Assembly: GCA_025201365.1 (NCBI GenBank)
Contig: JAIXMF010000134.1
Location: 1-33,212, forward strand
DNA: 33,212 nucleotides
Reading direction: 5' to 3'
Source of the DNA: Syncephalis plumigaleata
Lineage: Eukaryota > Zoopagomycota > Zoopagomycetes > Zoopagales > Piptocephalidaceae
Shown here: one piece after another, positions 1 to 9,051 of the stretch
Layout: every line of letters begins with the position of its first letter
How positions within the stretch are numbered: position 1 is the stretch's first letter
Program-made: the position numbers and the translations under genes
The notes under the pieces: model-generated
The model's database searches: none
Told to the model about the DNA's origin: nothing
The model's input: only the letters and a program-made list of their open reading frames with translations

Positions 1-1688
1 TGGCCGCTTTTTTGTTAATAATTGTGGCACAAACAAGAGAAGTGATTACACGGCAGATGAACGTTGCGTTTATCACGGAGTAGTATATAGAAGAGGGTCT
101 ATATGCTAATATAAATCACCACTGATGTATTACTAAACACTAGAAGATAGGGAAAAAAACAGTAGACAATCACAATCGTTTAACGGAATCAATGGCTGAG
201 AAAAGATGAAAGCGCGCCACTACAAAAAGATGTTGGTGCTTATTGTCGTACAGATGTGGATGGTGTGGGTGTGTATAGGATTATAGAAATTAGTAAAGGA
301 GTCAACGAATATGCAGTAAAGAATGGCGGTAGTAATTAAAAAAAAGGGAGAAGATAGAAAGAGAGAAGGGGGGCGAGTGGTTACATTCAACGCACAACGC
401 ACACATACACATACATACGCGCACACCGCACACACACACATACACCGCACACGTACACACACGCAATATTAACGAACAGACGAACTACACCCTACTAACT
501 GGAATGCACCAAGTATCACGCCTTGGCTCCTCTCTTTCTCTCTAATGTGATATTGAGGATGATGTGTGAAGATAATAGAAATACATCCACACGTAATGTG
601 CATACGACTACTACTATTATAGTAGATATACTTTTGAATAAGTAGAAGGAAAGCAAAACGATATCTCAACTAGTAGTACATTTGTTCGTTTCTCTTTCTA
701 CATGATATTATGTTCTATGTAATAGTCGTAAGAATGAATATAAGGATTGCATATATATATGTGTGTATACGTATACGTATATGGCAGGATGCATATCATC
801 TCCGAATAATCAAGACATAACTCCTTTTTTTCTTTTCGTTAATGCGCTCGCTTCTTGCCACGTAATCCACTCTCCTAGTTTGTTATGCCAATGCTACTTA
901 CCGGTCACAGAATACGTGTATGCGTGTATGGTATCTATTGTCCGAACTATTACTAAATATGCTCTCTAAAGAAACTGAAATGGGATGAAAATAGTTTATG
1001 CATAGGCCGTGTCGAGACAACAACCAATGCAATTAACTAAAAGTGTATAGACGCTAAATACGTCAATGGAATAAGTGTAAGAGCACTACAACTACTAATA
1101 CTACTACTAGTAGTAGCAATAATAGGAAAGAAGAGGAGAGAAATGAAGAAATCAAATAGAATGAGGTGTGCGTGAGGTGTGCGTCTCTGTTTGTCTGTCT
1201 ATTCTATAGAATAAACATTCATGGGACTGGCTTTTTTTTAGATGGATACACTCAGTCTATTATAGATTAGTATACTGATAACAATAATAATAATAATAAT
1301 AGTAGTAATTAGTAAGTTATTAATCCATTCACTGATACATGAACGGATAAACAAGACGAATTCAACATCGTATAAAAAGTATGCACACCATGCATATCAT
1401 CTATACTATACAAATGAACATCAGTATACGGATAAACAATAGACAGCCTGTATTTCATGTGATTCTATGGTCCACATGGTCAGACTTGTCGATTTCCGTA
1501 GAAATGCTCGTATTTAGATAAATGGTATCCACATGCAAACGTGAAACGAGAAAAGGGAGATGCACGCACGTTTTCTTGCGTAAAATTACACTCACATGGT
1601 TACATTAACTCGCCTATTTCTTGTAGGGGATTTATTCAATGAACTATTTTATTTTGTTAGGCATTCGTCAATGTAGTGGTAGTAATTG
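1..1688. other. Non-coding left flank
   Basis: I see no supportable gene here. The stretch is AT-rich and broken by stops on both strands. It holds an AC/CA-rich simple repeat around 400-470, an ACT/AGT trinucleotide patch around 1085-1115 and an AAT/AGT patch around 1280-1310. Short open frames exist, but they are made of these low-complexity tracts and show no domain, splice partner or codon pattern. The right end probably contains the 3' untranslated region of the minus-strand taxilin gene. Confidence 0.6.
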
Positions 1689-3735
1689 TTATTTAGCTGC
1701 ACCGCGTGGACGTGATTGTCCACCAGTTGCTGCTTTATCGGTGGATGATTTATTAGCATTAGATGTTTTTGTTGTAGTATTATTATTAGTAGATGCTGTT
1801 GTTGATGATAATGCTTCTTCATCCGGTTCACCATCTGGTTCAGTGGATGCACATGAGAAACAATCATCATGATCACGCTCTAGATATTCCACTCGTCTTT
1901 TAAGAGTATTACGCTCCATCTATATTGTATTGTAGATATATATATATATGTGTGTACATGTCAATTAATATACAAGTTATTATACGTTTATATCACATTA
2001 AGATTACCTGTAATGCTCGACATAGATCTTCAAGCTTTTGTCTCTTCTTCTCGCTTGTACTCAAGAGTTTCTGTGCTCGATTACACTAATAATGACATTG
2101 TAAGTTAGCTATCATGGTTATTTAAGAGTATATCTCGGTACTAGTCAATGTGATTAAACATGACAACACACACACACACTCACCTCCTCTGCCATTTCAA
2201 TAATGTTACGATTCATGGTATCTGTTTTAACACGAAGCGTATTATTCTCCTTCTCTAATCGTTTCGTTTTCTTTGTCATCTAATAGAATAGAATAGAAAT
2301 GTTAGATGATATACATATATATATATGTCCATGTAATACTATACAGTATACTAACCTGTTCCATCTCACGGCGGAATGTACTAAATAGCTCATTGCTTTT
2401 ATTAAGGGTTTCCTCCACCTGTCGAAACTTCTCCACGTAAACACCCAATTGTTTGCGTAATTCTGTCTCTGTTTTAACAAATGTCTCAACCTGATTACGC
2501 AATGATGATGCCTATCAATGACAACAATGAGTTAAATGTATTTAACAAGATAATAAGGTTCACCTACTCGAACGCTTTCTTGTTCTGCCACCTGACGTTG
2601 TTGCGCTATTTTCGCTTCATACAATTGCAGTTCAATATCTTTACTACGCATGACACGTTCAAAATGTATTTCTCGTAAATCGTACTGTCTCATAAAATTA
2701 CGAAGTTTCTCTCGTAATCTATACAAATTACGTATAAATGTATTCATTAGTATTCCATAATCTAAACTATTTATGCTTTATCCTATGTCGTGCTTACTTT
2801 TTCGCTTCATCCGATTGTCCCTGATGATCATGGTATAGCTCTTCATCTGGTTTCGTTTTAATATCCCATAAAGCGCTATGAAACTTTAGATTCAACTCTT
2901 CTCGTTCCTGTTGTTCCTTAAGTACCAGTAGATTACTCTCCTCCTAATGCATATTATTATTATTATTCAATCATCATAATCCATGCGTGCATGCTTCATA
3001 AACTTACCTTAATCCTACGGTTCTCTCGCTGTAATTCACGACATAAATTCTCCAATTTACTCTTGACCGATATAGCCCGTGTCATATCGTTACGCGCTAT
3101 ATAATCATACTATCGTGTAAGTATCCCATTGTTATATGTCGATATATCAATTATATATATATTACCTGCATCCTTCTCCCTAATAATAATATCTTCGCGT
3201 TTTTTTAATTTTGTATGTTCCTTCTCCAGTCGTTTCATGTCCTGGAACAATTCCATATACTTTCGATGTAGAATGCCGAGCTTTTCCGATTGATCTCCCT
3301 GAGCTCGAATCAATTGGGTCATTTCCCGATTCGCTTTCTTAATTGAATTAACTATTACGTAGTAAACGAACGACAGTGTAAGTCAACTGTAGCATCATTA
3401 CCCATAACAACCACTTACTTATATCGCGTTCATCCGCGTCTACCAATAGTGTTGTAGTGGCAGTTTCCAACTCTTCAATACGATTCTGAATCATGGTGGT
3501 TAATTCCTCAGAATCAATAGGTTCTCCTGTAGTCTCATTGGGAGTATGGGAGAGCGTCTACTCGACGATATCATAGGTCTGCTTAGTCATCGTGGTATGA
3601 ATGATATAGCCACTATTCCATGCTATTACGATGGTTCGCCATGAGCATAGGATCGTACTAGTTACTTACTAGGGATTCGGCCGCGTTCATTATAGATGCA
3701 CCTTGTGTCAACTCCTGTTCTCGACTACCAAGCAT
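1689..3735 (-). CDS. Taxilin family coiled-coil protein
   Basis: Ten exons on the minus strand: 3670-3735, 3419-3557, 3166-3351, 3008-3096, 2798-2943, 2568-2718, 2356-2511, 2184-2279, 2008-2085 and 1689-1919. They join in frame to 445 residues. The product is almost wholly heptad coiled coil and carries the taxilin signatures KLENLCRELQREN, LREKLRNFMRQYDLREIHFE, LNKSNELFSTFRREME and, near the end, KLEDLCRALQ. Taxilins bind syntaxins and act in vesicle traffic or as cytosolic coiled-coil adaptors; the fungal role is poorly defined. The C-terminal exon adds a low-complexity Thr/Asn/Ser tail of about 50 residues after the coiled coil. The start was taken as the only ATG in the first exon that keeps frame with a GTAAGT donor. 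Every intron is short with GT-AG ends. Family assignment is firm; the first exon is less certain because it is only 22 codons. Confidence 0.88.
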
Positions 3736-3954
3736 GACAAGACACCGAGTGGAATCGTGTGATCAGATCCGCGCGTAGTCGCCCAATAACAAGTTATCCG
3801 AATAATGTGATAAAGCGAGATTAACTACTGTCATCCACTAAGTGAGGTATCGTATATGCTTTTTTATCTATTTCTTAGCGTGCATATATTATATAGCACT
3901 TGAATAGATGGATTAAGAGAGGAGAGTGAGGATAAGCAAGACAAGTAGTTAATC

Positions 3955-4005
<51 letters not shown>

Positions 4006-4487
4006 TGTAGTAGCAGTAGTAAAGAAAGGATAAGAAAAAGGGGAAGATCACTGTAGGAATGGGCAAAAACAAGGCTTTGAAAGAAAAAAAGACCGCCTTC
4101 TCTTAAATCCACATCAAATAGATTATAATAATAACAACAGCAACAACAACAATGACGATAATGATATAGGAACTACGTAAACGAAACAAATGCATCTACT
4201 ACATTAATCTATTTTCATAACATGTTTGCTTTCTTCAATGTCATGTCTTAATTCCGTAGTCAACCTGATCAATGTTGTCATCCTAGATTGATACACGTTA
4301 CTGATCATTACATTAATACAGCATCGATCAAATAGATGTTCAGGTAGTACAAATATAATTACATAGACATGCATCCTATGATTATTATTATTACGAGTAT
4401 GATTATGCTTATCCAATAGTATTATAATAGTTTACTAATGTAAATACAATAGTATGTATATACATGCATGGCTAATAATCGTTTAGT
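3736..4487. other. Intergenic: taxilin promoter side and 3' flank of inhibitor-2
   Basis: No gene is supported. The stretch lies upstream of the taxilin start and downstream of the inhibitor-2 stop, both on the minus strand. It contains a long AGT trinucleotide microsatellite and an ACA/AAC-rich patch at about 4130-4155. Open frames here encode only homopolymeric leucine from the microsatellite. Confidence 0.6.
3954..4020. repeat. (AGT)n trinucleotide microsatellite
   Basis: About 22 nearly uninterrupted AGT units, with substitutions near the right end (TTG, CAG). The tract lies in the intergenic region upstream of the taxilin start. A shorter tract of the same motif lies in an ELP2 intron (about 13804-13835). 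Such tracts are likely to vary in length between strains. Confidence 0.95.
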
Positions 4488-5313
4488 TTAGGATAGTTTC
4501 GGTAGTGGTGGTACAGGTGGTATAGCACGCTTACTACTTTTACGTTTACTAGTGGTGTTCACTTCGTCTTCGTCTTCATCCTCTTCATCTTCTTCACCTT
4601 CTTCATCGTCCATAAGTTCACGGGCACGACGCATAGCATCACGCATGTTATAGTGTTGATTACGTTTCTGTTCGAATGCTTTATGTTCCCGTACTAGTCG
4701 CATATACAATCGATTAGTCTAATAACGAGCACTCTACCCCCATCATACCAATCATACCTTGTTCTTCAGTTAATGAGTCGAGATCCGCATCTGATTGCCA
4801 GTCGTCTTCGGATTCCTCCATGGCTACCGTTTCATTCTTGGCTGGTTCACTTAATGCCAAGGGTGGCATATCTGACATCGCAATGATAATCGTCAATATT
4901 AGTATATTACTCGGTGTATTAGCCACAACATTAAATCATTACCTTCTAAATTATGCTTTGGCTCTTCTTCTTGTAGTTCTACATCGGTATCTGGATTATA
5001 ATAGATATAAGGTGTTTTCGGCTCATCTATCTTCATTTTGGCTTGTCCGCGCATAGCTTCAGTTATCAAAAGACTTTCCTCATCCCATTTCAAACTAGTA
5101 GGCAGTAGCACTGTTAGTAATCTATAAATTAGACGTGATATTCACCGCTACTTACCGTGATGACTGATTAGCGGTTTCATTAGCATCAAACTGAATACTT
5201 GGCTTTTTTAAAATACCTCGGTTTGGTGGTGGGCGTAGCGCTGACGATTCAAGCCTAGCGCCCGTCTGTTGTGGTTCTTCCTCCCTGATAGAATCAGTGG
5301 GGTTAGTGGACAT
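4488..5313 (-). CDS. Protein phosphatase 1 inhibitor-2 (Glc8/IPP-2 family)
   Basis: Four exons: 5156-5313, 4943-5094, 4758-4871 and 4488-4693, giving 209 residues, close to the roughly 205 of animal inhibitor-2. All three PP1-contacting regions are visible: RGILKKP near residue 33 (the GILK motif), LKWDE at about 54-58, and the C-terminal Q-HYNM helix motif. The GSK3-type site lies in MKIDEPKTPY, where the Thr matches the conserved phosphorylated Thr. The C-terminal part is strongly acidic (DDEEGEEDEEDEDEDE) and ends in a basic/Pro tail. The family binds and modulates PP1 catalytic subunits and helps activate them. The first intron uses a clear TACTAAC branch point just before the acceptor at 5095-5097, which decides against an earlier acceptor that would leave a 32-nt intron. 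Confidence 0.92.
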
Positions 5314-6160
5314 GATGGTAAGATGATATGATAAGAAAAATAAAGCGAATTGAAGTAAAGTTGCAACCACAATTTACCTCACATCATGATATGACGTGAT
5401 GCTGATTGCTGCGTCTTTTTTCTAACCATTAAACCACCATTCAACAAACAAACAAACAAACAAACAATCGTATGCTAATAGTAAACACCCTATATAATGA
5501 ATTCCATTGAAGTAGATACTAATCAGTATTATCATTACCAAACAATATACATTGCTCAAACTAGCCTGTAGCACGTACAAGAAGAGAACGTGCTTATACT
5601 TGGTAAATTGGTCATGTTAACACGAGTGAACAACCGGAATCATTGAGTGTTTCGAAACAACACTTGCACTATGGGTATGCATTCTACATCCCTTCCCTTC
5701 CTCTCTTCCTTCCTCTTTAGTAGCTTCTATCGTATGTCAACTCTAACGAGTAATAGGCAATTATTGAATGATTGCTATAAAAAAACAACAGTAACAACAA
5801 CGACAGATATCTCAACCATCGAAACCATGCGGGTTATCTTTTGTACAATTGCTATAAAGTAGAAGCATGCCTTTTGTTCCTACTGGCTTTGTTCGATTCA
5901 ACGAGTAGGTTTCTTTTTTATTTTTACGTATTGTCTACACTTACGCTTACCATGTATGACACTATTATAATTTAAACTAAATACGACAAATCATTACCGC
6001 GCTATCATCATACTACCATTATATTGTCATTATCAGTACCTTCATCTACATCCTCACCTTCTTCTCCTCTTCTTCCTTCTATTTCTTCGTTATTGCCACT
6101 ACTCTACTATCCTTATCCCTCTATTCTTAGATTTTACGCTTTTTATGCTCTAATATCAAT
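5314..6160. other. Divergent intergenic region
   Basis: Lies between the starts of inhibitor-2 (minus) and the seven-helix protein (plus), so it should hold both promoters. It shows a CAAA/AAAC repeat at about 5441-5466 and a pyrimidine-rich stretch at about 6030-6130, as is common upstream of fungal starts. A tiny upstream frame (ATG CTC TAA at 6145-6153) precedes the membrane-protein start by 7 nt. No convincing exon was found. Confidence 0.5.
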
Positions 6161-6983
6161 ATGCACGGCTCATTCTACGCATTATCTAAAAGAGAGCAAC
6201 GCCAGTTGATTCATGGCAATCATATGGTTATCGTTTATGCCACAATAATGACATGGCTTTTCCTCGGCAATACACTAGTGGCCGCAAATCGTTGGCGGGA
6301 AAAAAACGCCAGTTTCATTTATACACTCTATCTACTACAGTCACTCTTTGGCCTAGGCCTTGCCATAACGACCTATTATACGCCACTCACCAATTGTCAC
6401 GCCATCATCTACGCTTGTGTACTGCAGTTCTACCTGTCCGATCTATGCGCCATGCTTATTATCCTATACAAGGCTTACCTTGTCTCGAGTCGACAGCTAT
6501 GGCTGTTGTTCGTCACATTCGCCCTAGAGCTGACTACTATCGTCACCATTGTATGGTCGATGCATATTAATCCAGTGACTAGAATTGGTGGCATTTGTCA
6601 GCAGCAACTCTTCAACACGGCACCATTCGCCATTCGTGGTCTATTGAGCATTGTTAAAAACGCTCTACTTTGCAGTTGCCTATTCATCCCAACTGGTAAA
6701 CAGAAAAAGTCACTTAAACGATCACCGCTATCTCGACTGGTTATTCGAGACGGTGTCATCTATCTAGTAATCATGGCGTGGATAACCATTGTCTGCTCCA
6801 CCTTCTCTGCTATCTACAATTCAAATGAACATAACGTCACGGGCATGGTATTTGTATTAGAGGGTAAGTAATGCTATTCTGCTAATCGACATGTTACTAA
6901 TGAATAGGAAAATAGTGTTGGCGCATTCTTTCCTGTTACGTATCCAGTTTACACCACGTCATATTAATTCATTGGATCTTTAA
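6161..6983 (+). CDS. Seven-helix membrane protein of unknown function
   Basis: The first exon (6161-6863) encodes about 234 residues with hydrophobic segments at roughly residues 21-44, 50-72, 79-107, 112-134, 156-178, 199-219 and 226 onward, i.e. seven predicted helices. There is no signal peptide and no motif I can assign to a known receptor or transporter class. A GTAAGT donor at 6864 and a TTACTAAT branch point at 6894-6901 indicate an intron. Two acceptors follow. The one at 6907 leads to a stop after two residues (same end as unspliced reading), while the one at 6915 adds 22 residues ending in QFTPRHINSLDL at TAA 6981. I prefer the second because it completes helix 7 and a cytoplasmic tail. 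A long Lys/Arg-rich loop separates helices 5 and 6. Layout is GPCR-like, but a receptor function is only a guess. Confidence 0.7.
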
Positions 6984-7236
6984 TTCAACTGCTTAATGAT
7001 TGTCTTTCATCCAATAAACGACTAATGCAACCGTTGAGTGCTGACTCTTTTCGTTATCTATAATTATGTTTATATTCATTCATAGTGATCATATATGTTT
7101 GTGTATATGTATATACTATTGGATAATACAGGCTTTCTCCTTCTAATTTGCGCAGTTAGTCTTCTGTTTTATGAATAAATGATAGCTAACACTTACAAGT
7201 ATCCTCGTATTTTAAAGGATTGACGATACAACCTGG
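6984..7236. other. Short non-coding stretch downstream of the membrane protein
   Basis: AT-rich with scattered stops. It probably carries the 3' end of the seven-helix transcript. No other feature seen. Confidence 0.4.
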
Positions 7237-7418
7237 TTAATTTGTTTTTTGTTGTTTGGATCCCTCTTGATCTTGTCCCTCATTTCTTGAACGTTTAGAA
7301 GGAACGGCACCTCGTTGGAATTGTGTTGGAATACGGTCTTCCTTACGAACACTGTGGATAATCTGAATGAAGTTCAGACATGCAGCCATATCCCGATTCC
7401 ATACACGATAATCAATAG
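7237..7418 (-). pseudogene. Orphan TnpB/Fanzor-like C-terminal (RuvC-III) fragment
   Basis: A 59-codon exon-like frame. A TACTAAC branch point (7425-7431) and a TAG acceptor (7419-7421) precede it on the minus strand, and it ends at TAA. It reads VWNRDMAACLNF, then a helix and RIPTQFQRG, then a hydrophilic Lys/Gln/Asn tail. The RD-x-AA-x-N pattern, with the Asp at the RuvC-III position, followed by a P-x-x-F-x-R element, is what I associate with the C-terminus of TnpB and its eukaryotic Fanzor relatives. No zinc ribbon, earlier RuvC motifs or N-terminal domain lie in the 270 bp upstream before the MED8 stop. The best open reading there does not join it in phase. I therefore read it as a relic of a longer mobile-element gene. 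It could instead be an alternative 3' exon of MED8. Recognition rests on one short motif. Confidence 0.42.
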
Positions 7419-7689
7419 CTACTTGTTAGTACATGACATGGCAATATCCAACTATACTAGTACACTTGTATCATCTACCTTATAGAATTGATGATGGTAG
7501 TTATCGCTATCAATAAATGATCCATTACTAATACTGAATTGTTATTATTATCGTGCTGTGTCAATTGGCATTTCTATGGTGACAATGGCGTTAACAATTG
7601 TGTTAATCTATTTATTAATAAGGTTAAAGGATAAATGCGCAAATTGGATGGAAAAACACTGTACAATAAATAGCGACATTGCATGGCGA

Positions 7690-8478
7690 TTAGCGTACCG
7701 TACGTAATGATCCAGATGACATCCACGCAAGTAGTTTCTCTAGTTTGCCAGCTGCTGTTGTAGTATTCGTTTCACCATTAGTTGTCGCTGTTATCGCACC
7801 ATTACCACCTGTGCTAGTAGATACGGTCTCTCCTTCAATAGGATCGAGTCGCATACGTAGATCGACATTCGATCGTGCTTGCTCCACATGTTCTGCCGCA
7901 TGGCGACGTAGTTGCTCCAAGTTATGCATACGCGCCTATCAATCATCGTAAATATCCTCGAGTAGTCTAGTTGTGCATTCCAGTACTTACCGCTACATCT
8001 GCACCATCCGCACTCATTGCTAGACGGGCAGCCATCTCTTCACGCTCCATGGCCGGTAACAGCTTGGTTCGCAATAGTACCGGTAGTGATCCCGCTTCCG
8101 CTTCATTAACCGGCGGCTCACATGGATGCAACGCCAATCCACTTAGTAGGGCATGATAGCGCAAGGTTTCCGCTCGCAAGTGAGTATGCTTCGCCACCAA
8201 CACGTTGAACTTTCCCAGTAGATCTGGCCTGAATCAACCAAGTATGTGAGTGCACGTCTCGAAAGCATAACGGGCACAACTTACCAGGAAATAGGAACAG
8301 GATTGTCAGGATGAACAGCTTGCATAAAAAAGTAGTAGGATTCACGTAGTTGAAGCAGTCGATCTCTAACCGCTTGTAGTGCTTCAATCGTGTTGCGATC
8401 TAACTCTGGATGTGGAATAATCGGTGCTGGTGGTGCTGGCGGCAATGCCGACTGACCTGGCTGGACGGGTGTATTCAT
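7690..8478 (-). CDS. MED8: Mediator complex subunit 8
   Basis: Three exons (8285-8478, 7991-8228, 7690-7935) join in frame to 225 residues, close to yeast MED8. The first exon is Pro-rich and then forms the amphipathic helix IEALQAVRDRLLQLRESYYFFM. The second contains WPDLLGKFNVLVAKHTHL, a second helical stretch and then LPVLLRTKLLPAMEREE, which matches the conserved LLR-K-P-E segment of fungal MED8. The third holds a coiled coil and a Thr/Asn/Gly linker and ends in a short helix with LLAWM. MED8 sits in the Mediator head, where it links Med18/Med20 to the core and contacts RNA polymerase II. The start is the ATG opening MNTPVQPGQ. Introns are 55-56 nt with GTAAGT donors. Assignment rests on domain order and length, since this family diverges fast. 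Confidence 0.78.
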
Positions 8479-9051
8479 TCTGTTAAGCAACAACAACAAC
8501 AACAACAACGAAGGAATGTATAGCAAGAAAAGAAACGTCGATTGACGATAATAATAATAGAAGATTCTGACAATTGACAGTTCATGCGGTTACACGACAT
8601 GACAGACTTTCAGCATTCATCTAATTGGTACTAATCTGCTATGTGTACAACTTACAAGTATCAGATTGCCCATTCAGCTATACCAATATCCACTCCTAAT
8701 TGGCACGATGCAGTTGGAATAGTCTTGCGCTATCATGCGGATAGCAAATCTACTGGTCGATATCCACATGGATTGCATGGTAAACGTGCAGTCTGCTGAA
8801 TATTCCATTATTCCGAGTACAATTCATGTACAGAGAAGAGTATCGTATGGAGATGGTCTGATTGGTCTATGAGCATCTTGCTATGTTCACTAGGAATATC
8901 CGCCATCACCATCATCAGCTCGGCTATAAATCAAGCACTATTTGGCACACTCAACTAGTCATCTTCATATTCGTTCTTCTACTCTACTCTCTATTTTTTA
9001 CTTTTGTTCTAGTCTGTTTATCTGTCTATATCTCTCTAGGCCAACATCAAC
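8479..9051. other. Divergent promoter region, MED8 and micro-exon peptide gene
   Basis: Lies between two divergent starts. It contains a CAA/AAC repeat at about 8487-8510 next to the MED8 start and the TATA box of the peptide gene. The last 100 nt before the peptide ATG are strongly pyrimidine-rich. No coding exon found. Confidence 0.5.
8925..8931 (+). promoter_or_regulatory. TATA box of micro-exon peptide gene
   Basis: TATAAAT lies 121-127 nt before the ATG at 9052, within GGCTATAAATCAAG. Comparable boxes precede the other two secreted-protein genes in the window. Confidence 0.6.

Noticed and set aside
220-462. Cys/Val-rich open frame on the minus strand
   Set aside because: It is the translation of a CA/CG-rich simple repeat followed by unstructured sequence; no partner exon or domain.
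3864-4112. Open frame with a poly-Leu run
   Set aside because: It is the translation of the (AGT)n microsatellite; no other coding evidence.
6024-6209. Ser/Pro-rich plus-strand frame overlapping the start of the seven-helix protein
   Set aside because: It lies in the pyrimidine-rich leader, is low complexity and conflicts with the membrane-protein frame that has clear helices.
7440-7560. An upstream exon joining the TnpB/Fanzor-like fragment
   Set aside because: An open stretch ending at a GTAGAT donor (about 7478) exists, but its phase does not fit either acceptor before 7418 and it carries no family motif.
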